Origin: Collybiopsis luxurians FD-317 M1
Taxonomy: Eukaryota > Basidiomycota > Agaricomycetes > Agaricales > Omphalotaceae
Direction: 5' to 3'
DNA: 64,000 nucleotides
NCBI GenBank assembly: GCA_000827265.1
Contig: KN834763.1
Span: 248,001-312,000 of the forward strand
The translations under genes and the position numbers were made by a program. The notes below the pieces were generated by a model that made no database searches, was not told where the DNA came from, and saw only the letters and a list, made by a program, of their open reading frames with translations. Below are positions 48,011 to 59,658 of the stretch, piece after piece. The stretch's first letter is position 1. Each line of letters opens with the position of its first letter.

Positions 48011-48245
48011 TTTGGTTGTGCAAGTTGTGAATTCTGGCCAGGATTGGTATAGAGTGGGGTGGAAATTGAGAATTTTTGCTGGAATGATAGATTGTATGGT
48101 ATGAAATGGACTCCAAAGATAGTCATTTGAGGGTGGGAAAAGTCGAAGCCTCGTGTCATCGGCGAGGCGTTGTGTTGATTTTAGAAAAATTCAAGGTCAA
48201 TCATTGTCCACCGTCTGGTCCGTATATCTGCTCCTTCCGAGCTGA

Positions 48246-51200
48246 ATGGATAATCGACAGAACCCTTCCACCCACGATCTTTTCTCAAGAGGCTCGACGC
48301 CCCCCATGCAGCCCCCTGCTCAGCCTCTCTCATATCCGTTGCCTCATAATGTTCCCTCTGGCAATCAGATTGAATCTCTTTTCCAACAAATTTCTTCGCC
48401 ATCTTCCTCGTCTGCTGAGCCAAATTCAGCCGACAATTATACCAATAATAACTCTATTCAACAACCAGACACGCCAGTAATGTCCGACGCACCATCCGTA
48501 TCCTCTACTTCAAACATTCCTCCCTCCAATGCTTCCGACAGACAGTCTGCCGCAGACCGCCAGAGTGCACTCTTATCTCTGCTCAGTGGTGCTACGACTG
48601 CCCCGAGCAATGTTGGAAGTGTTACAGCTGCCTCCCAGCAACCGCCACAAATACCGACACCTCCAGGCTCTGCACCTAGTCACAATGAAGCTCAAGGAAA
48701 GTTTTTGCTCGAACAGCTGATGACAGGGTGAGTTTTTACTCCAAAGTCGGTTCTGGAAGCGGTAACGAGTGACCTACACGCGGCTTTCGCATGGCCTCGA
48801 GCTTCCCGACCTTCTCCCTATTCAAATGCTGACTTATATCTTGCCAGACAACCTCCAAGATCTAGCTATTCTGATTCTCAGCAAGATTCACTTCCTGACA
48901 CTTCGTCTGCGCCTCCGTATACCGGTGAAAGCGATTTTCGGCAGTATGGACAGCATGACCCTGCAGTTGAGCATGCCCGAAGCGTGCAGGCGACCCAGCA
49001 ACAACCCAGCTACCAACCGTACCAAGCACCTTACCCTGCACCCACATCGATGTCCCAGAACCGACAGCCTTCCCCTCCGAAATCCTTGTTCAACTTTGTC
49101 TCTCCGTTCGATGTTCTCTCTTCATCTGGCTCTTCGAAAAAGAAGTCCCAACCTCCTCCTAGCGTCTCGAGTACCAATGATGATTCTGGCTCTTGGACTG
49201 CAGTGTCTGGGCCGGACCCAAAGCGACAGTCTATGGACAATCTACTCGAGACATTGACGAGGACTCAAATTACCCAACCGTCTCAACCTGCTGTTCAGGG
49301 TTCAGGACAATTCGATCCGTATAATGAGTACACATACACGGAGCAGATGCAGATACAAGTACCAGCGCCTCCAGCACCCCTAAAACAGACTACAGGAGCT
49401 TCTAATCGAACTACTTCTCCTCCTCGCCGAGCCTCTCCTTCTAAGCCGCAGATTCAGCGAGCTCGAGTCAATGATTCTCCTGCAGGTTCCACTGGGACTA
49501 ACAACACCAATCGAAGAGACAAGGAAAGTTCACCGGGCCCTGGTCTAGGCCCTAGAGGAAGTATTCGCGGCAAGGGCAAGAACAACCGGAGTGCAAACGT
49601 CAACAGTCCAGGGTACGTTATCATTACTATCTTAATCGCAATCGCATTCTGATCTCACTCAAGGCCTCAACCACACAATGTCTTTTTCGACGTTTCTCAA
49701 CCGTTGGAAGAGATCCAGGCTCCTCGCGAATATGTCAAATGTACTCCAATTGCTCTGGTAAAACAGGATCCAGTGTTTCTTCCTGGTTCTACCATTGGTG
49801 CGACACATTGGGTGGCATATGCAATGACCAAGGGTAAACATTTTAATCAACCTCCGTTGAGCAGTGTCGCTCACAGATGGCACTAGGTCGTCTACGTATC
49901 ATTTCAAGAGCAAGCGGGGACCGTACTCTTCTCCAGCTTCCGCCGGTATTTTCGCCACTTTCAAGCGTCATCGATATGGCGGCATACGGGAACAGACTCG
50001 CAGGTGTCACTATGGATGGAGGGTTTGTTGTTTGGGAGTTCCCAGAGATCATCACTGACGATGTACCGTGCGTCTTTGGATTTACGCCCTGAAAAGCATT
50101 GCGCTGATTTCAGCCTATAGTGCCCAAATTCTCTTGTGTATTGGGCCCTCGGGTCATGGACAGAGTGCTTTGACCATGGTCAAGTGGCATCCCAAAGACC
50201 AAGACACGCTGGTAGTGGCTTCGGAATCTCAGCTATGCCTGATAGATCTGGCTAATGCGCCCGCGCTCAGAGGGCAGGTCCTCTCCCAGTCTGACCTCCA
50301 GCACATTGGTCAAATTTTCCCAATGACTTCTGTAAGTTTTCCGACTTTGGGGGACGCTTTTATCGTGCTAAACTACATCGTAGCCTCTTGTTGCGTTTGA
50401 CTTTGATGTCATGCACTACGCGATTGCGACTCTTTGCGCAGATTCAACTCTCACTATCTGGAACATTCAAGATCAAGTTCCTTACTCCACTCACAAGGTT
50501 CGTGGAGAGGACTATCCTTCTTCGCTTACCTTTGTGGAGGGCGGTATTATAGTCGGAAGGAAATGCGGTACCGTTTTCCAGTTGCTTTCAATGACGGACA
50601 AGGTTGTACTTTCCACCTTCAAGTTCATTAATGGGTCTGTAGAGGATCCTGATATGTTCGGCCATGCCTGCTACGATTCGCGAGTCCAAACGCTGTGGAT
50701 AGCCAACTCTCGACGAGAAAGTATGATTGGCCTACGAATCAATCTCGAGACTGTCACTGTCAATGGCGAAGAAGCCGTTCGAGGTTGCTTTGAGCAAGCG
50801 CTTGAGTTCAGTGGAACCAAGCCTGCCATTCATTTCGTCATTTTGACCGCTGATTCAGACCCGAATGGGGACGAAGCCTATGCGTAAGTTTCAGAGCCCA
50901 ACTTGCAGATCCGTCAAAACTAACGGAGTTTTCATTTTTCATTAGCGCCTGTGTGGCAAGTAAAGTGACCCCAGGTGAACTTGCTCTCGCGGCGTTTGCA
51001 GTTCACTCCAGTGGCGTGGATCAGATTCTCATCCGAAAGGAGTGGTACGAGAACGCCTTAATGACGGCACAGGCTAAGCTTCCGCTGTATGCAACATCTC
51101 CTCAGATGCCCGTGCATCAACCTGCCCAGATTCAAGAGGCAGTTAACGCACAAATGCAGCCGCTTGCTGTGCAAAGGCCACTCAGTCCTCCGCAACCAGT

Positions 51201-53234
51201 TCTACCGGCCCAAGAGCCGTTGAGAAACCAACCACGAGCTGCAGCGCAGCATTCCCCTAGCCCATCCCATACTGTTGGTCAATCTAATCAGCCTCCTCAT
51301 GCTCGTGCTAGAACACCGCCTTATGAGGACAACGAGGCTGAAATCTCCCGCGACGAGGTACGTCCTGAACCGAAATCTGGTCGGGGAAAGAAAAATGTGA
51401 ATTGGAAGGAGAAGGACAAGGACAAGGCTGAGAAGGAGGATAATGGTAACGGCAACGGCGGTAAGGACAAGCAAAACTCGAAAGCAGCTGATGCTTCAAT
51501 CATCAACGAGTCAGCGCTTGGACAGGCGCTCAGTAAAGAGATAAGGAGGACGGAGGAAAATCTTCACACGAGGATTGCGAGACTTCTTGGAAAAGAAATG
51601 GACAAGCAGAGTATGTCCCTTTTATTTCCGTTCCGCCATGAGTACAGCCCTAATACCTCCTTCCCAAAAAGATCAGCGGTTTGAGGACGCTCGGATTCAC
51701 GAGCAGGAGGCAGAATTCGCTCGCCAAGAGAAGATTCTGAAACTCATTTCTTCTGAGCTCACCAGAAACACCACGAGGGTTGTCGAGGTGGCCGTGAAGA
51801 ATGAGGTGCAGAATTCTGTGCTTCCATCGCTCGAGGCTATCACTAGGAACGAGGTCCGAGATGCTCTAAACGATCAAGTTGGACGAGGTTTGGTGGATGT
51901 CATTGGCCAGGTATGTTTATCGTAACGTCGTCGACTTGGTGACTGACGGACGTTCATTTACAGAGAATTCCCGTGGAACTGGAAAAGTTGCTAACCAGAA
52001 GTGATATCTCTGGGCACTTTTCTCATCTGCTCTCGTCTCAATTGACCCCCTTGATCGAACGTCACGTCAAAGAGGCTGTAAACAAGACGTTGATTCCGGT
52101 CTATTCTCAACAATCGTCTGCTATGCATCAAGATCTCCTGCGCGAACTCCGGAATGAGTTACACTCCTTCAAGAGCGAAATGACTAGCTGGCAGAACGAG
52201 ACGATCAGGAATCAAGAAGTACGCAGTTTGTTGACGTGTATTTCCACCTCACTGATTGAATCTTTTTATAGTCCTCGATTCGTGAGCTTGAAAGAAACAT
52301 GAGGGCGTTATCTGATCAGGTTAAGTTTATGAGCATGAATCTTACAGGTTCTACGCTCCACCAGATTCAACACCCGGCGCCCACTCATGGTTCTCCCGCT
52401 TCAAATGTGTCTCAATCAAGCGGCTTGAATCAGATGAATCAACCGCCCGCGAGCCACCGACAACCCAATTTGCCATCTTTGCCTTCCACCTCTTCCCAAA
52501 TTTCCTCCCAACTGTCTTCGCAGTTGCCATCGCAGATGCCTCAATATTCCATGGGCACGCAGGGAAGTTCGTATCAGCCACAGGGCACTCAGCCGCAATG
52601 GTTCAGCCATAGTATCGCAGCGCCGCAAGCATCGCACCCCGTGGTCCCACCTCCTCCGGCTCACCCACAGCCTCAACGTTCGCCTTCAATTCCCCCAGAT
52701 CAATGGGATGAGATGTACCTGGGCGTGTTGCACACGCAAGACACGAACAAATTGAGGGAGCTACTGGCTACCACGGATCCAGACCTTATCATGCCATTGA
52801 ATGGAACCCCGTTGGTCTCTCAAGCCGTTGTTCTGACGCTGGTACACAGGGTATGTACACTACTTTCGTTCAACGTTACTGTGATACTGAATTTGTATCA
52901 TAGCTGGCCTCAATTGTCGGAGAGACAAACGCGAGCGATGAGACTTTCAAGACCACCCTTTGGTGGCTGCAGAGACTAGTAGCTATTTTACGTCCTGAGG
53001 TATGATGACTTTGAACAGTTCCTCTCGTCATCCTTCTTACGCATCGGCATGATCTAGGACAAGCTCATTACCGACTTTATACCGAGGGTTGTCCCCAATG
53101 TGCAGGTCTCATTGAACACGACCAAGCAACGACTCACTATTCCTATCCCCGGAGCTCCACCTACCGTTGATGTCGCTCGGACGATATCCGACATCCAGGA
53201 GAGTTTAAGGAGAAAGGTTGTAGTACTCTCTTGA
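48246..53234 (+). CDS. EDC4: EDC4/Ge-1-like mRNA decapping scaffold
   Basis: A long WD-repeat and coiled-coil protein like Enhancer of mRNA Decapping 4 (Ge-1, Varicose), which gathers Dcp1-Dcp2 in P-bodies. About 10 exons. The first 450 residues are Ser/Pro/Gln-rich and disordered (from MDNRQNPSTHDLFSRGSTPP). A beta-propeller region follows, with HNVFFDVSQPLEE, LAGVTMDGGFVVWEFPEI, ALTMVKWHPKDQDTLVVASE and YAIATLCADSTLTIWNIQDQ. A linker rich in Lys, Asp and Asn (VNWKEKDKDKAEKEDNGNG) leads to coiled coils around 51700-52320. The C-terminal helical domain is typical of Ge-1: DQWDEMYLGVLHTQDTNKL, TFKTTLWWLQRLVAILRPED and NVQVSLNTTKQRLTI. It ends at TGA 53232-53234. Assignment rests on the order of parts and the C-terminal domain. 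Confidence 0.85.
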
Positions 53235-53685
53235 ACAGTTTTTTTGACCAACTGCGACGCTTTCACGATTTACCATGCTGAAATTTTTTCTTATTACCAT
53301 GTACCGTTTGTTCTACTCATACTTGTAGGAGTCACGTTAGGGATGTCTGGCTGGATTTTTTTGCTCTTTTCTTGCACCATGTACCTATCTAGGCTGTTTC
53401 AATTCACTCGGTTTGACACTCAGAAATGCGGTAGTGTTCGAGGCCTTTCTTTTCTGACACTGAATGGTTGGCAGTGCAACTAACTCTTCAGCGCGGTCTC
53501 AGCTTTCAAAGCGGTAAATTTGGATAATCTACTCGATTGCTCTATTCGAGCTCAAAATCAGGTCTCGTACACAACAGGAATTTATGGAAAATCGGAAAAT
53601 CTACGCAAGTGGTGCAGTGTAGCGAGCCTTCGTATAAGGTGCACTCCCGTTACGATGCTCAGCTCATCCCCTGCCTACAATCGCG
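53235..53685. other. Intergenic region upstream of the amidohydrolase
   Basis: About 450 nt between two plus-strand genes, holding the EDC4 terminator and the amidohydrolase promoter. No gene is supported. Confidence 0.55.
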
Positions 53686-54939
53686 ATGCGAGCATACTCT
53701 ACGCTTCTTTTCCTCGGTTTCGCTGCCTTGTCCGAAGCTTGCGGAAACTTCGGCGAGCAGTCGCAAACTTCTTGCCTGAATCGCTCTATCCCAAAACGCA
53801 CCAAGACCGCCATTACGAATGTGGGTGTCTTCGACGGTTCAACCATTCTGCCCGCCCAGACCGTGATTTTCGACGGGGAAAGCATTACTTCGGACCCATC
53901 GAACATTGAGACCTTCGTCGACGGTACTGGTAAATTCTTGATCCCAGGACTGATGGATAGTCATGTCCACCCCGGTGCCTGCGACGATCTCAGTGCCCTA
54001 GCCTCGTTCGGTGTCACGACAGCCTTCCTCATGTCCTGCGAAAACTACACCCAATGTGACATGTTGATGGACCAAGAAGGTCTGACCGACATTATCAGAG
54101 CTGGTCACCCTGCCGTAGGACCTAACAGCCGCCATGCTCAGCTCGGGAACTTGACGAGCGACCAGCTGCTGTTCCCCGACGCCAACCTGACGGCCACGGT
54201 GGACTACGTTTTCGGCAATGGCTCCGATTTTTTCAAAATTACTGCAGAGCTCAATGGGCCTACGCAGGAGCAGCAGAACGAGCTCGTCCTTCAGGTTCAC
54301 GCGCTGGGAAAGCAAACCATGACCCATGCATCCACTTTGGAAGCCTACACGCAAGCTATTGCCTCTGGGACAGATGGTATTCAACACGTTTTTAACGATG
54401 GCTTGTTGAATACCTCTCTCATCTCGGAAATCAAATCCAGCACGTACATGTTCATTACCCCGACCATGGAGGTTTTCCGAATTGCCTATGCGCATCCCGA
54501 GCTCTTGTTTACATTACAAGGGAATTCCACTGCGAATACCACTTTTGCCAGTAGAGTGCAGCCGAACGTCAAAAGCTTGTACGAGGCGGGGATTCCGCTC
54601 TTAGCCGGGACTGATGCTGTTGGAGATGCGTTTGCAAACATTACAGGGGCCAGCTTACCATATGGTCTTACGCTGCATTGCGAGCTGGAGAATTTTGTTG
54701 AGATTGGGATGACCCCTTCAGAAGCCTTGCGGGCGGCGACAGTGGAACCTGCCTATTGGCATCGTCTGCGTGACCGCGGTGTGATTCGCCCTGGATTGAA
54801 AGCAGATTTAGTTTTACTGAATAGCAATCCGCTTCAAAATATTTCTAATGCGAGAGATATTGCCCGTGTATGGGTGAATGGGATTGAATACTCCGATGTA
54901 GCGGCTGGTAGTGAAGTCAATTGTGCCTCGCTTCTATAA
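53686..54939 (+). CDS. Secreted metal-dependent amidohydrolase
   Basis: A 417-aa enzyme of the amidohydrolase superfamily (imidazolonepropionase/aryldialkylphosphatase-like group). It starts with a signal peptide (MRAYSTLLFLGFAALSEACG). Metal-site residues are in order: HxH in LMDSHVHPGACDDL, a candidate carboxylated lysine in DFFKITAEL, histidines in QTMTHAS and GIQHVF, and the aspartate in LLAGTDA. The end of the barrel, GMTPSEALRAATVEPAYWHR and GVIRPGLKADLVLLNSNPL, is standard. Many N-glycosylation sites (NYT, NLT, NGS, NTS, NST, NIT) fit secretion. It is a single uninterrupted exon in a window where nearly every other gene has introns. Fungal relatives include secreted amidases such as ochratoxin-hydrolysing enzymes, but the substrate here cannot be told. 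Confidence 0.9.
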   Translation: MRAYSTLLFLGFAALSEACGNFGEQSQTSCLNRSIPKRTKTAITNVGVFDGSTILPAQTVIFDGESITSDPSNIETFVDGTGKFLIPGLMDSHVHPGACDDLSALASFGVTTAFLMSCENYTQCDMLMDQEGLTDIIRAGHPAVGPNSRHAQLGNLTSDQLLFPDANLTATVDYVFGNGSDFFKITAELNGPTQEQQNELVLQVHALGKQTMTHASTLEAYTQAIASGTDGIQHVFNDGLLNTSLISEIKSSTYMFITPTMEVFRIAYAHPELLFTLQGNSTANTTFASRVQPNVKSLYEAGIPLLAGTDAVGDAFANITGASLPYGLTLHCELENFVEIGMTPSEALRAATVEPAYWHRLRDRGVIRPGLKADLVLLNSNPLQNISNARDIARVWVNGIEYSDVAAGSEVNCASLL

Positions 54940-55283
54940 GCAGAATTTTATTTTACTTTTGGTTAAGACTATGGACAGTTACCAGACTAAACGGAACTAA
55001 GGAATGTCAGCTGAGTAGGACAATATTCCCTAAAGGAAGTTGGGATGTGGCGGCCTGGTGTTCTCTACACATGGAGCCCACGGTAAACACCCGCGCTCAG
55101 GGGTCAATAGCGTTCTGAAGATCAGCGGCAGTGTTCGCTCGACCCGACTTCCGGCTCCTACATACGTCGGCGGAGTATCATTTTGCCGAATTTCATACTT
55201 TTTGCGCCAAATTTTCACTTCTTTATCTGCAACCATCACCATCTCCTCAAGAGAGATTAAAATCTAACCTTGCAAACTAGAAT
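54940..55283. other. Intergenic region upstream of the bZIP gene
   Basis: About 340 nt between two plus-strand genes. No gene is seen. The final 80 nt are pyrimidine-rich leader-like sequence. Confidence 0.55.
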
Positions 55284-56168
55284 ATGCCGTATTCGTTAGA
55301 CGGCTTGAACCTCGTCTACTCCAATCAGCCTGCTACAGACAATAACGATCTCTTATCTGGAGCACCCCACGCTGATCTTTCCCTCGAAATCTGGGATAGG
55401 TTACCTTTCAATGTGGAGGACGGTCAGGAGCAAGGCCTATCTGAGGAGAAGCATGACATGAAAAGGAGCAGCGAAGATGAGGAGAAGGAACAGGGCCACA
55501 CTTTTACTGGATTCGATGCGAACCACATGTGGGGACAGCAGCCGTTACCTACGTCCAGCCAGCCTCAGCTTCCGTTTGTCCCTAATCTAAACGGAAATGA
55601 AGCCTTACAGTTACTTCTCTCTACTCTTCTGCAGCAACAGCAGCAGCAGTCTGCTCAACAGCTTCCCAACTTGTCCATTGCTCAGCTCTTGGCTCAGCAG
55701 CCGCAGCCTCTAGGGATGCCTCCCAGCTTCCTTTCCAATCCTTTGGCCCCTGCACCTGCATCCCAAACTTCTTCCGCAAGACGTTCTGCACCCGAGGATA
55801 CCGGCGCTAGTGCTCCACCTCCCGCTAAACGCGCTCGTTCGCGTAAATCTTCAGTATCCGTATCGTCCCCTGACTCCGCTGCGGACTCTGCGGCTTCTCC
55901 GGAAAATAGTACATCCACTCCCCTTTCTACGGCGGAGGACAAACGTCGGAGGAACACTGCTGCGAGCGCTCGATTCCGCCAGAAAAAGAAGGAGCGCGAG
56001 GCTGCATTGGAAGCTAGGGCAAAGGAGCTGCAGGATCAGGTTACTGGTCTCGAGAAGGAATGTGAAACTCTTAGGAGGGAGAACAATTGGTTGAAAGGTT
56101 TAGTGGTTGGTGTGACTGGTGCAGGTGCAAGCGGTAGTCAGAATGCCCAAGCTGGTACTACAAACTAG
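55284..56168 (+). CDS. bZIP transcription factor (CYS3/MetR/GCN4-like)
   Basis: A 294-aa protein in one exon. The basic region is EDKRRRNTAASARFRQKKKE, followed by heptad leucines in ALEARAKELQDQVTGLEKEC and ETLRRENNWLKGLV. The basic region, including NTAASARFR, is closest in my memory to fungal CYS3/MetR factors that turn on sulfur assimilation, though GCN4-type factors share part of it. The N-terminal half is acidic then Gln-rich (QLLLSTLLQQQQQQSAQQL). A nuclear signal PPPAKRARSRK lies before the zipper. The ATG at 55284 is the first in frame. The regulated pathway is inferred only from the family likeness. Confidence 0.88.
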   Translation: MPYSLDGLNLVYSNQPATDNNDLLSGAPHADLSLEIWDRLPFNVEDGQEQGLSEEKHDMKRSSEDEEKEQGHTFTGFDANHMWGQQPLPTSSQPQLPFVPNLNGNEALQLLLSTLLQQQQQQSAQQLPNLSIAQLLAQQPQPLGMPPSFLSNPLAPAPASQTSSARRSAPEDTGASAPPPAKRARSRKSSVSVSSPDSAADSAASPENSTSTPLSTAEDKRRRNTAASARFRQKKKEREAALEARAKELQDQVTGLEKECETLRRENNWLKGLVVGVTGAGASGSQNAQAGTTN

Positions 56169-56472
56169 CACGGTAAGGTCATACATATCCTGATGGGATT
56201 CCCATCTTGACTTATGTTTTTTCAGCAAAAGAAGTGCTTATCATTATTGTTCTCGGACATGAACCAATCTACTTCATCTCTATGTATCAGACTGTACATT
56301 ATCCTCATATTTCAAGGTTATGTTTGTCGTATACAGTTACATCATAACATGTCCCTTTGTGAGATAACGACGGCCAACGACGGTAATCGCGAGAGCCACC
56401 GGCCCGGGATATTCCGGCTACTTCGTGGAGACAACCTCGTATTTACCCAACCCTCAATCATCTACGCTCATC

Positions 56473-58463
56473 ATGTCTGGAAAACTTGCTTCAGGTAATC
56501 TCTACTCTCCTCATTGGTGTATACACAGAATTTGAATGCCCAGTAGAATACGATTCATGGAAGAACTTACAGCACATCTACGACTCTGAACGATCCAAGC
56601 TGATCCTCAAGGATCTCTTCGCCCAGGATCCTGATCGTTTCTCCAAATTTTCTGTAGAATACGCTTCAAAAAGCGGCCCCGATGTCACTTTTCTGCTAGA
56701 CTTTTCCAAGAACTTGATCAACGAGCCCATTCTCAACACTCTCCTCTCTCTTATCCGCGACGCTCAAGTCGAAACTTACCGCGACAAAATGTTCGCCGGC
56801 GAGCATATCAATACTTCCGAAGACCGTGCCGTCCTTCATGTCGCCCTCCGGAACTTTAATGACTTTCAGATCCAGGAAGCTGGTACGGACGAGGTTGCAT
56901 CCGTTCTCCAGCACATGAAGGTCTTTTCCGAGGATATCCGAAGTGGCAAGTGGAAGGGCTACACTGGCAAGCCCATCAATACCATAGTAAACATTGGTAT
57001 CGGAGGTTCGGACCTTGGTCCCGTCATGGTCACTGAGGCTCTCAAACCCTACTCCAAGCGCGATCTTACCGCGCACTTTGTCTCTAATATCGACGGCACC
57101 CATATCGCAGAGACTCTGCGCGTATGCGATCCCGAAACCACCCTCTTTATCATTGCCAGTAAAACTTTTACGACTCAAGAGACCATCACCAACGCCGAGT
57201 CTGCAAGGGACTGGTTCCTCCAATCTGCCAAAGATAAAGCTCACGTCGCAAAGCATTTCGTGGCACTCAGTACCAACACCAAAGCCGTAACTGCTTTCGG
57301 TATTGCTCAAGAAAACATGTTCCAGTTCTGGGACTGGGTTGGCGGTCGATATTCGCTCTGGAGTGCGATCGGACTTTCCATTGCGTTGGTCATTGGCTAT
57401 GACAACTTTGAACAGCTACTCAAAGGTGCCCACGGTATGGACAAGCACTTTAAGGAGACACCCCTGGAGAAGAACTTGCCTGTTTTGTTGGCTGCCATTG
57501 GGATTTGGTACAATGACTTTTACGGTGCCCAGACCCATGCCCTTTTGCCCTATGATCAATACTTGCACAAGTTTGCTGATTACTTCCAGCAGGTGAGCCT
57601 TATCATAAACGATCCAAAACCAATCAGCAATCAGGCTCACGTTTTTGTTTGTATAGGGAGATATGGAGTCCAACGGTAAGACGGTGACAAAGAATGGCCA
57701 TCGGGTCAACTACGAGACCGGAGTATGCCGTGTTCGTTTTCTGTTTTTGTTGCATTCTCTCATACGCCCCTTAGCCCATCATTTGGGGTGCAGCAGGTAC
57801 CAATGGCCAACACTCCTTCTACCAACTCGTCCACCAGGGCACTAAAATTATCCCTGCTGATTTTATCGCCCCGGCCACCACGCACAACCCCATCGCCAGC
57901 TCGAAACACCACCGGATCCTTCTCTCCAACTTTTTCGCTCAGCCGGAGGCTCTGGCATTTGGAAAGACGGAAGAGCAAGTGAAGAAGGAACTGGGCAGCG
58001 GTGCGAGCGACGCTTTGATCAAGAGTAAAGTGTTTGAGGGTAACAAGCCGAGCAACTCGATCATGTTCCCGCTGTTGACGCCCGCCACCCTTGGTTGGTC
58101 GATATTCGATATTCCCTTTAGTGTGCTCAATATCTGTCTGTACTTAGGTGCCCTCATTGCTTTGTATGAACACAAGATTTTCGTGCAGGGAGTCGTTTGG
58201 GGTATCAACTCTTTCGGTATGTTCATTTCGCATCTTTGTTACATGTCTGACCGGATTCCCTTTATAGACCAAATGGGTGTCGAACTCGGTAAGGTCCTTG
58301 CCAAGAACATCCTTGCGCAACTCGACAAACCTGAGGACGTTACCGGCCACGATAGTTCGGTGGGTTCATCCGTTTTCATATATGCGATGACTTTGTCTCT
58401 AATTCCTTCTTTGCCCAGACGACTGGCCTCATCCACTACTACCAAAAATACAGGAAAGAGTGA
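56473..58463 (+). CDS. PGI1: Glucose-6-phosphate isomerase
   Basis: The cytosolic glycolytic enzyme that interconverts glucose 6-phosphate and fructose 6-phosphate. Seven exons give 553 aa, the usual eukaryotic size. Motifs are [38 protein letters not shown], the first signature [39 protein letters not shown] and [20 protein letters not shown]. The end reads [14 protein letters not shown]. Exons are 56473-56494, 56544-57592, 57657-57722, 57775-58093, 58148-58216, 58268-58359 and 58419-58463. For the first intron the acceptor ending at 56543 (49 nt) is preferred over one at 56528 (34 nt), because it gives a usual intron size and [14 protein letters not shown], which fits relatives. Confidence 0.97.
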
Positions 58464-58657
58464 CTATCCTTGGATTCGAATGAGCAGAATCCTGCAGCGG
58501 CTCGGAATAAAGCTAACCTTCAAGTTTGAATATTTAAAATAAACGCCTGTAAATTGTCAGTCGAGTATGTATATCATCTACAAGATCTCGCTCTGCATGC
58601 AATAAATCGAATCATTGCAATATAGCAATACATAAAACAAGCAAGTATGCCATACGT

Positions 58658-59278
58658 CTAAAGATAATAATCGGGCTTTCTCGCGTTAATGCCATATTCC
58701 TGTAACGCAGCACTGAGATCATCCATGGTCAACGTTGTTCGTGTACGATCCTTGAGTGAGCCTGGTCCAGAATATAGTGGCTGGTTTCGTGAGCGACCTC
58801 CTGCAGCATTTGTCCGAATTCGAGCATGCTGAAAGGCATCTCCGGCAATATCAGAAACAAATTTTTGGGCAGCGAGGGAAAGAAGACGCTTTCTGGAAGC
58901 AAAAGATTTTTGTGGTTAACTGAAGCAAGGGATGGTAACCTTTAAGAGTGCCTCACAATCTCGGGTCTTCACATTGGAATCCTACTTTCTGCAAGTAATA
59001 ATCCGTAACTTCGTTGGGAATCTAAGGCAATGTTAGGTGAACCGCAGGGATATAAAAGTAGAAACTGAACTCACCAGAGGTTCATACTCATCCAACATCA
59101 ACAAAAACTCAGCCAACGTTCTATCTTTACGCGCATCCTCCGCTGCCTGTCGTGACTGTCCCGCAGCCGCCATTCCTGCTGAGGATGAAGCCTGTGAGGC
59201 GGAAGACGTGCTCGCAATGGGCTGAGGTTGGCCGACATCAGAAGAAAGAGGATAAGGCACTGGGTTAGAATCCGACAT
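58658..59278 (-). CDS. TAF10: TFIID/SAGA subunit TAF10
   Basis: A histone-fold subunit shared by TFIID and SAGA. Three exons (59278-59075, 59021-58957, 58892-58658) give 167 aa. After a Ser/Ala-rich start comes LAEFLLMLDEYEPLIPNEVT, then DYYLQKVGFQCEDPRLKRLL, SLAAQKFVSDIAGDAFQHAR, TRTTLTMDDLSAALQEYGIN and RKPDYYL. All are highly typical of TAF10. The stop lies 195 nt from the convergent PGI1 stop. CACGTG occurs at 59318-59323, about 40 nt upstream of the ATG; it is an E-box-type palindrome whose use is unknown. Confidence 0.95.
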
Positions 59279-59658
59279 GGCGTATAGAAATCGTTTGGGT
59301 TTAAGCAGTTAATAGAACACGTGATTTAACCAAACAAGCTCAAGCAAAACAACCCCTTCAAAAAGCGCGGGACGCGACTGTCAATCCTGTACTCAACTTT
59401 TTCTTGGTGAGTATTTTTTTTTTTCTTCGCTTTGTTCTTCAAATGATGTTTGAGGCATTTGGCTTTACGCATCGTTCGGGTTGTCTTGATTCGAGCGTGC
59501 ACTGCAGAAAATTATCTCAGCTACCTTCGGGCCAAGAGCCCGCTTTTTCTGAAATTTTTTTTCTTCGCAATTTATCGTTTGAAAATTCCGGTTCTGATCA
59601 TCTTTCTGCAGGTACACAACATGATGTAAAGGCTACCAAGACTAGACCTTGTACTGTT
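59279..59658. other. Tandem intergenic region with CACGTG near TAF10
   Basis: About 380 nt between two minus-strand genes. It holds the CACGTG palindrome at 59318-59323 and T-rich tracts, and no gene. Confidence 0.5.

Noticed and set aside
48769..49257. A 162-codon plus-strand frame
   Set aside because: It is a shifted frame inside EDC4; the neighbouring frame continues the Pro/Ser/Gln-rich EDC4 sequence with a proper intron.
53998..54495. A 165-codon minus-strand frame
   Set aside because: It is antisense to the amidohydrolase catalytic domain and has no motif of its own.
56696..57310. A 204-codon minus-strand frame
   Set aside because: It is antisense to the long second exon of PGI1, which carries unmistakable isomerase motifs.
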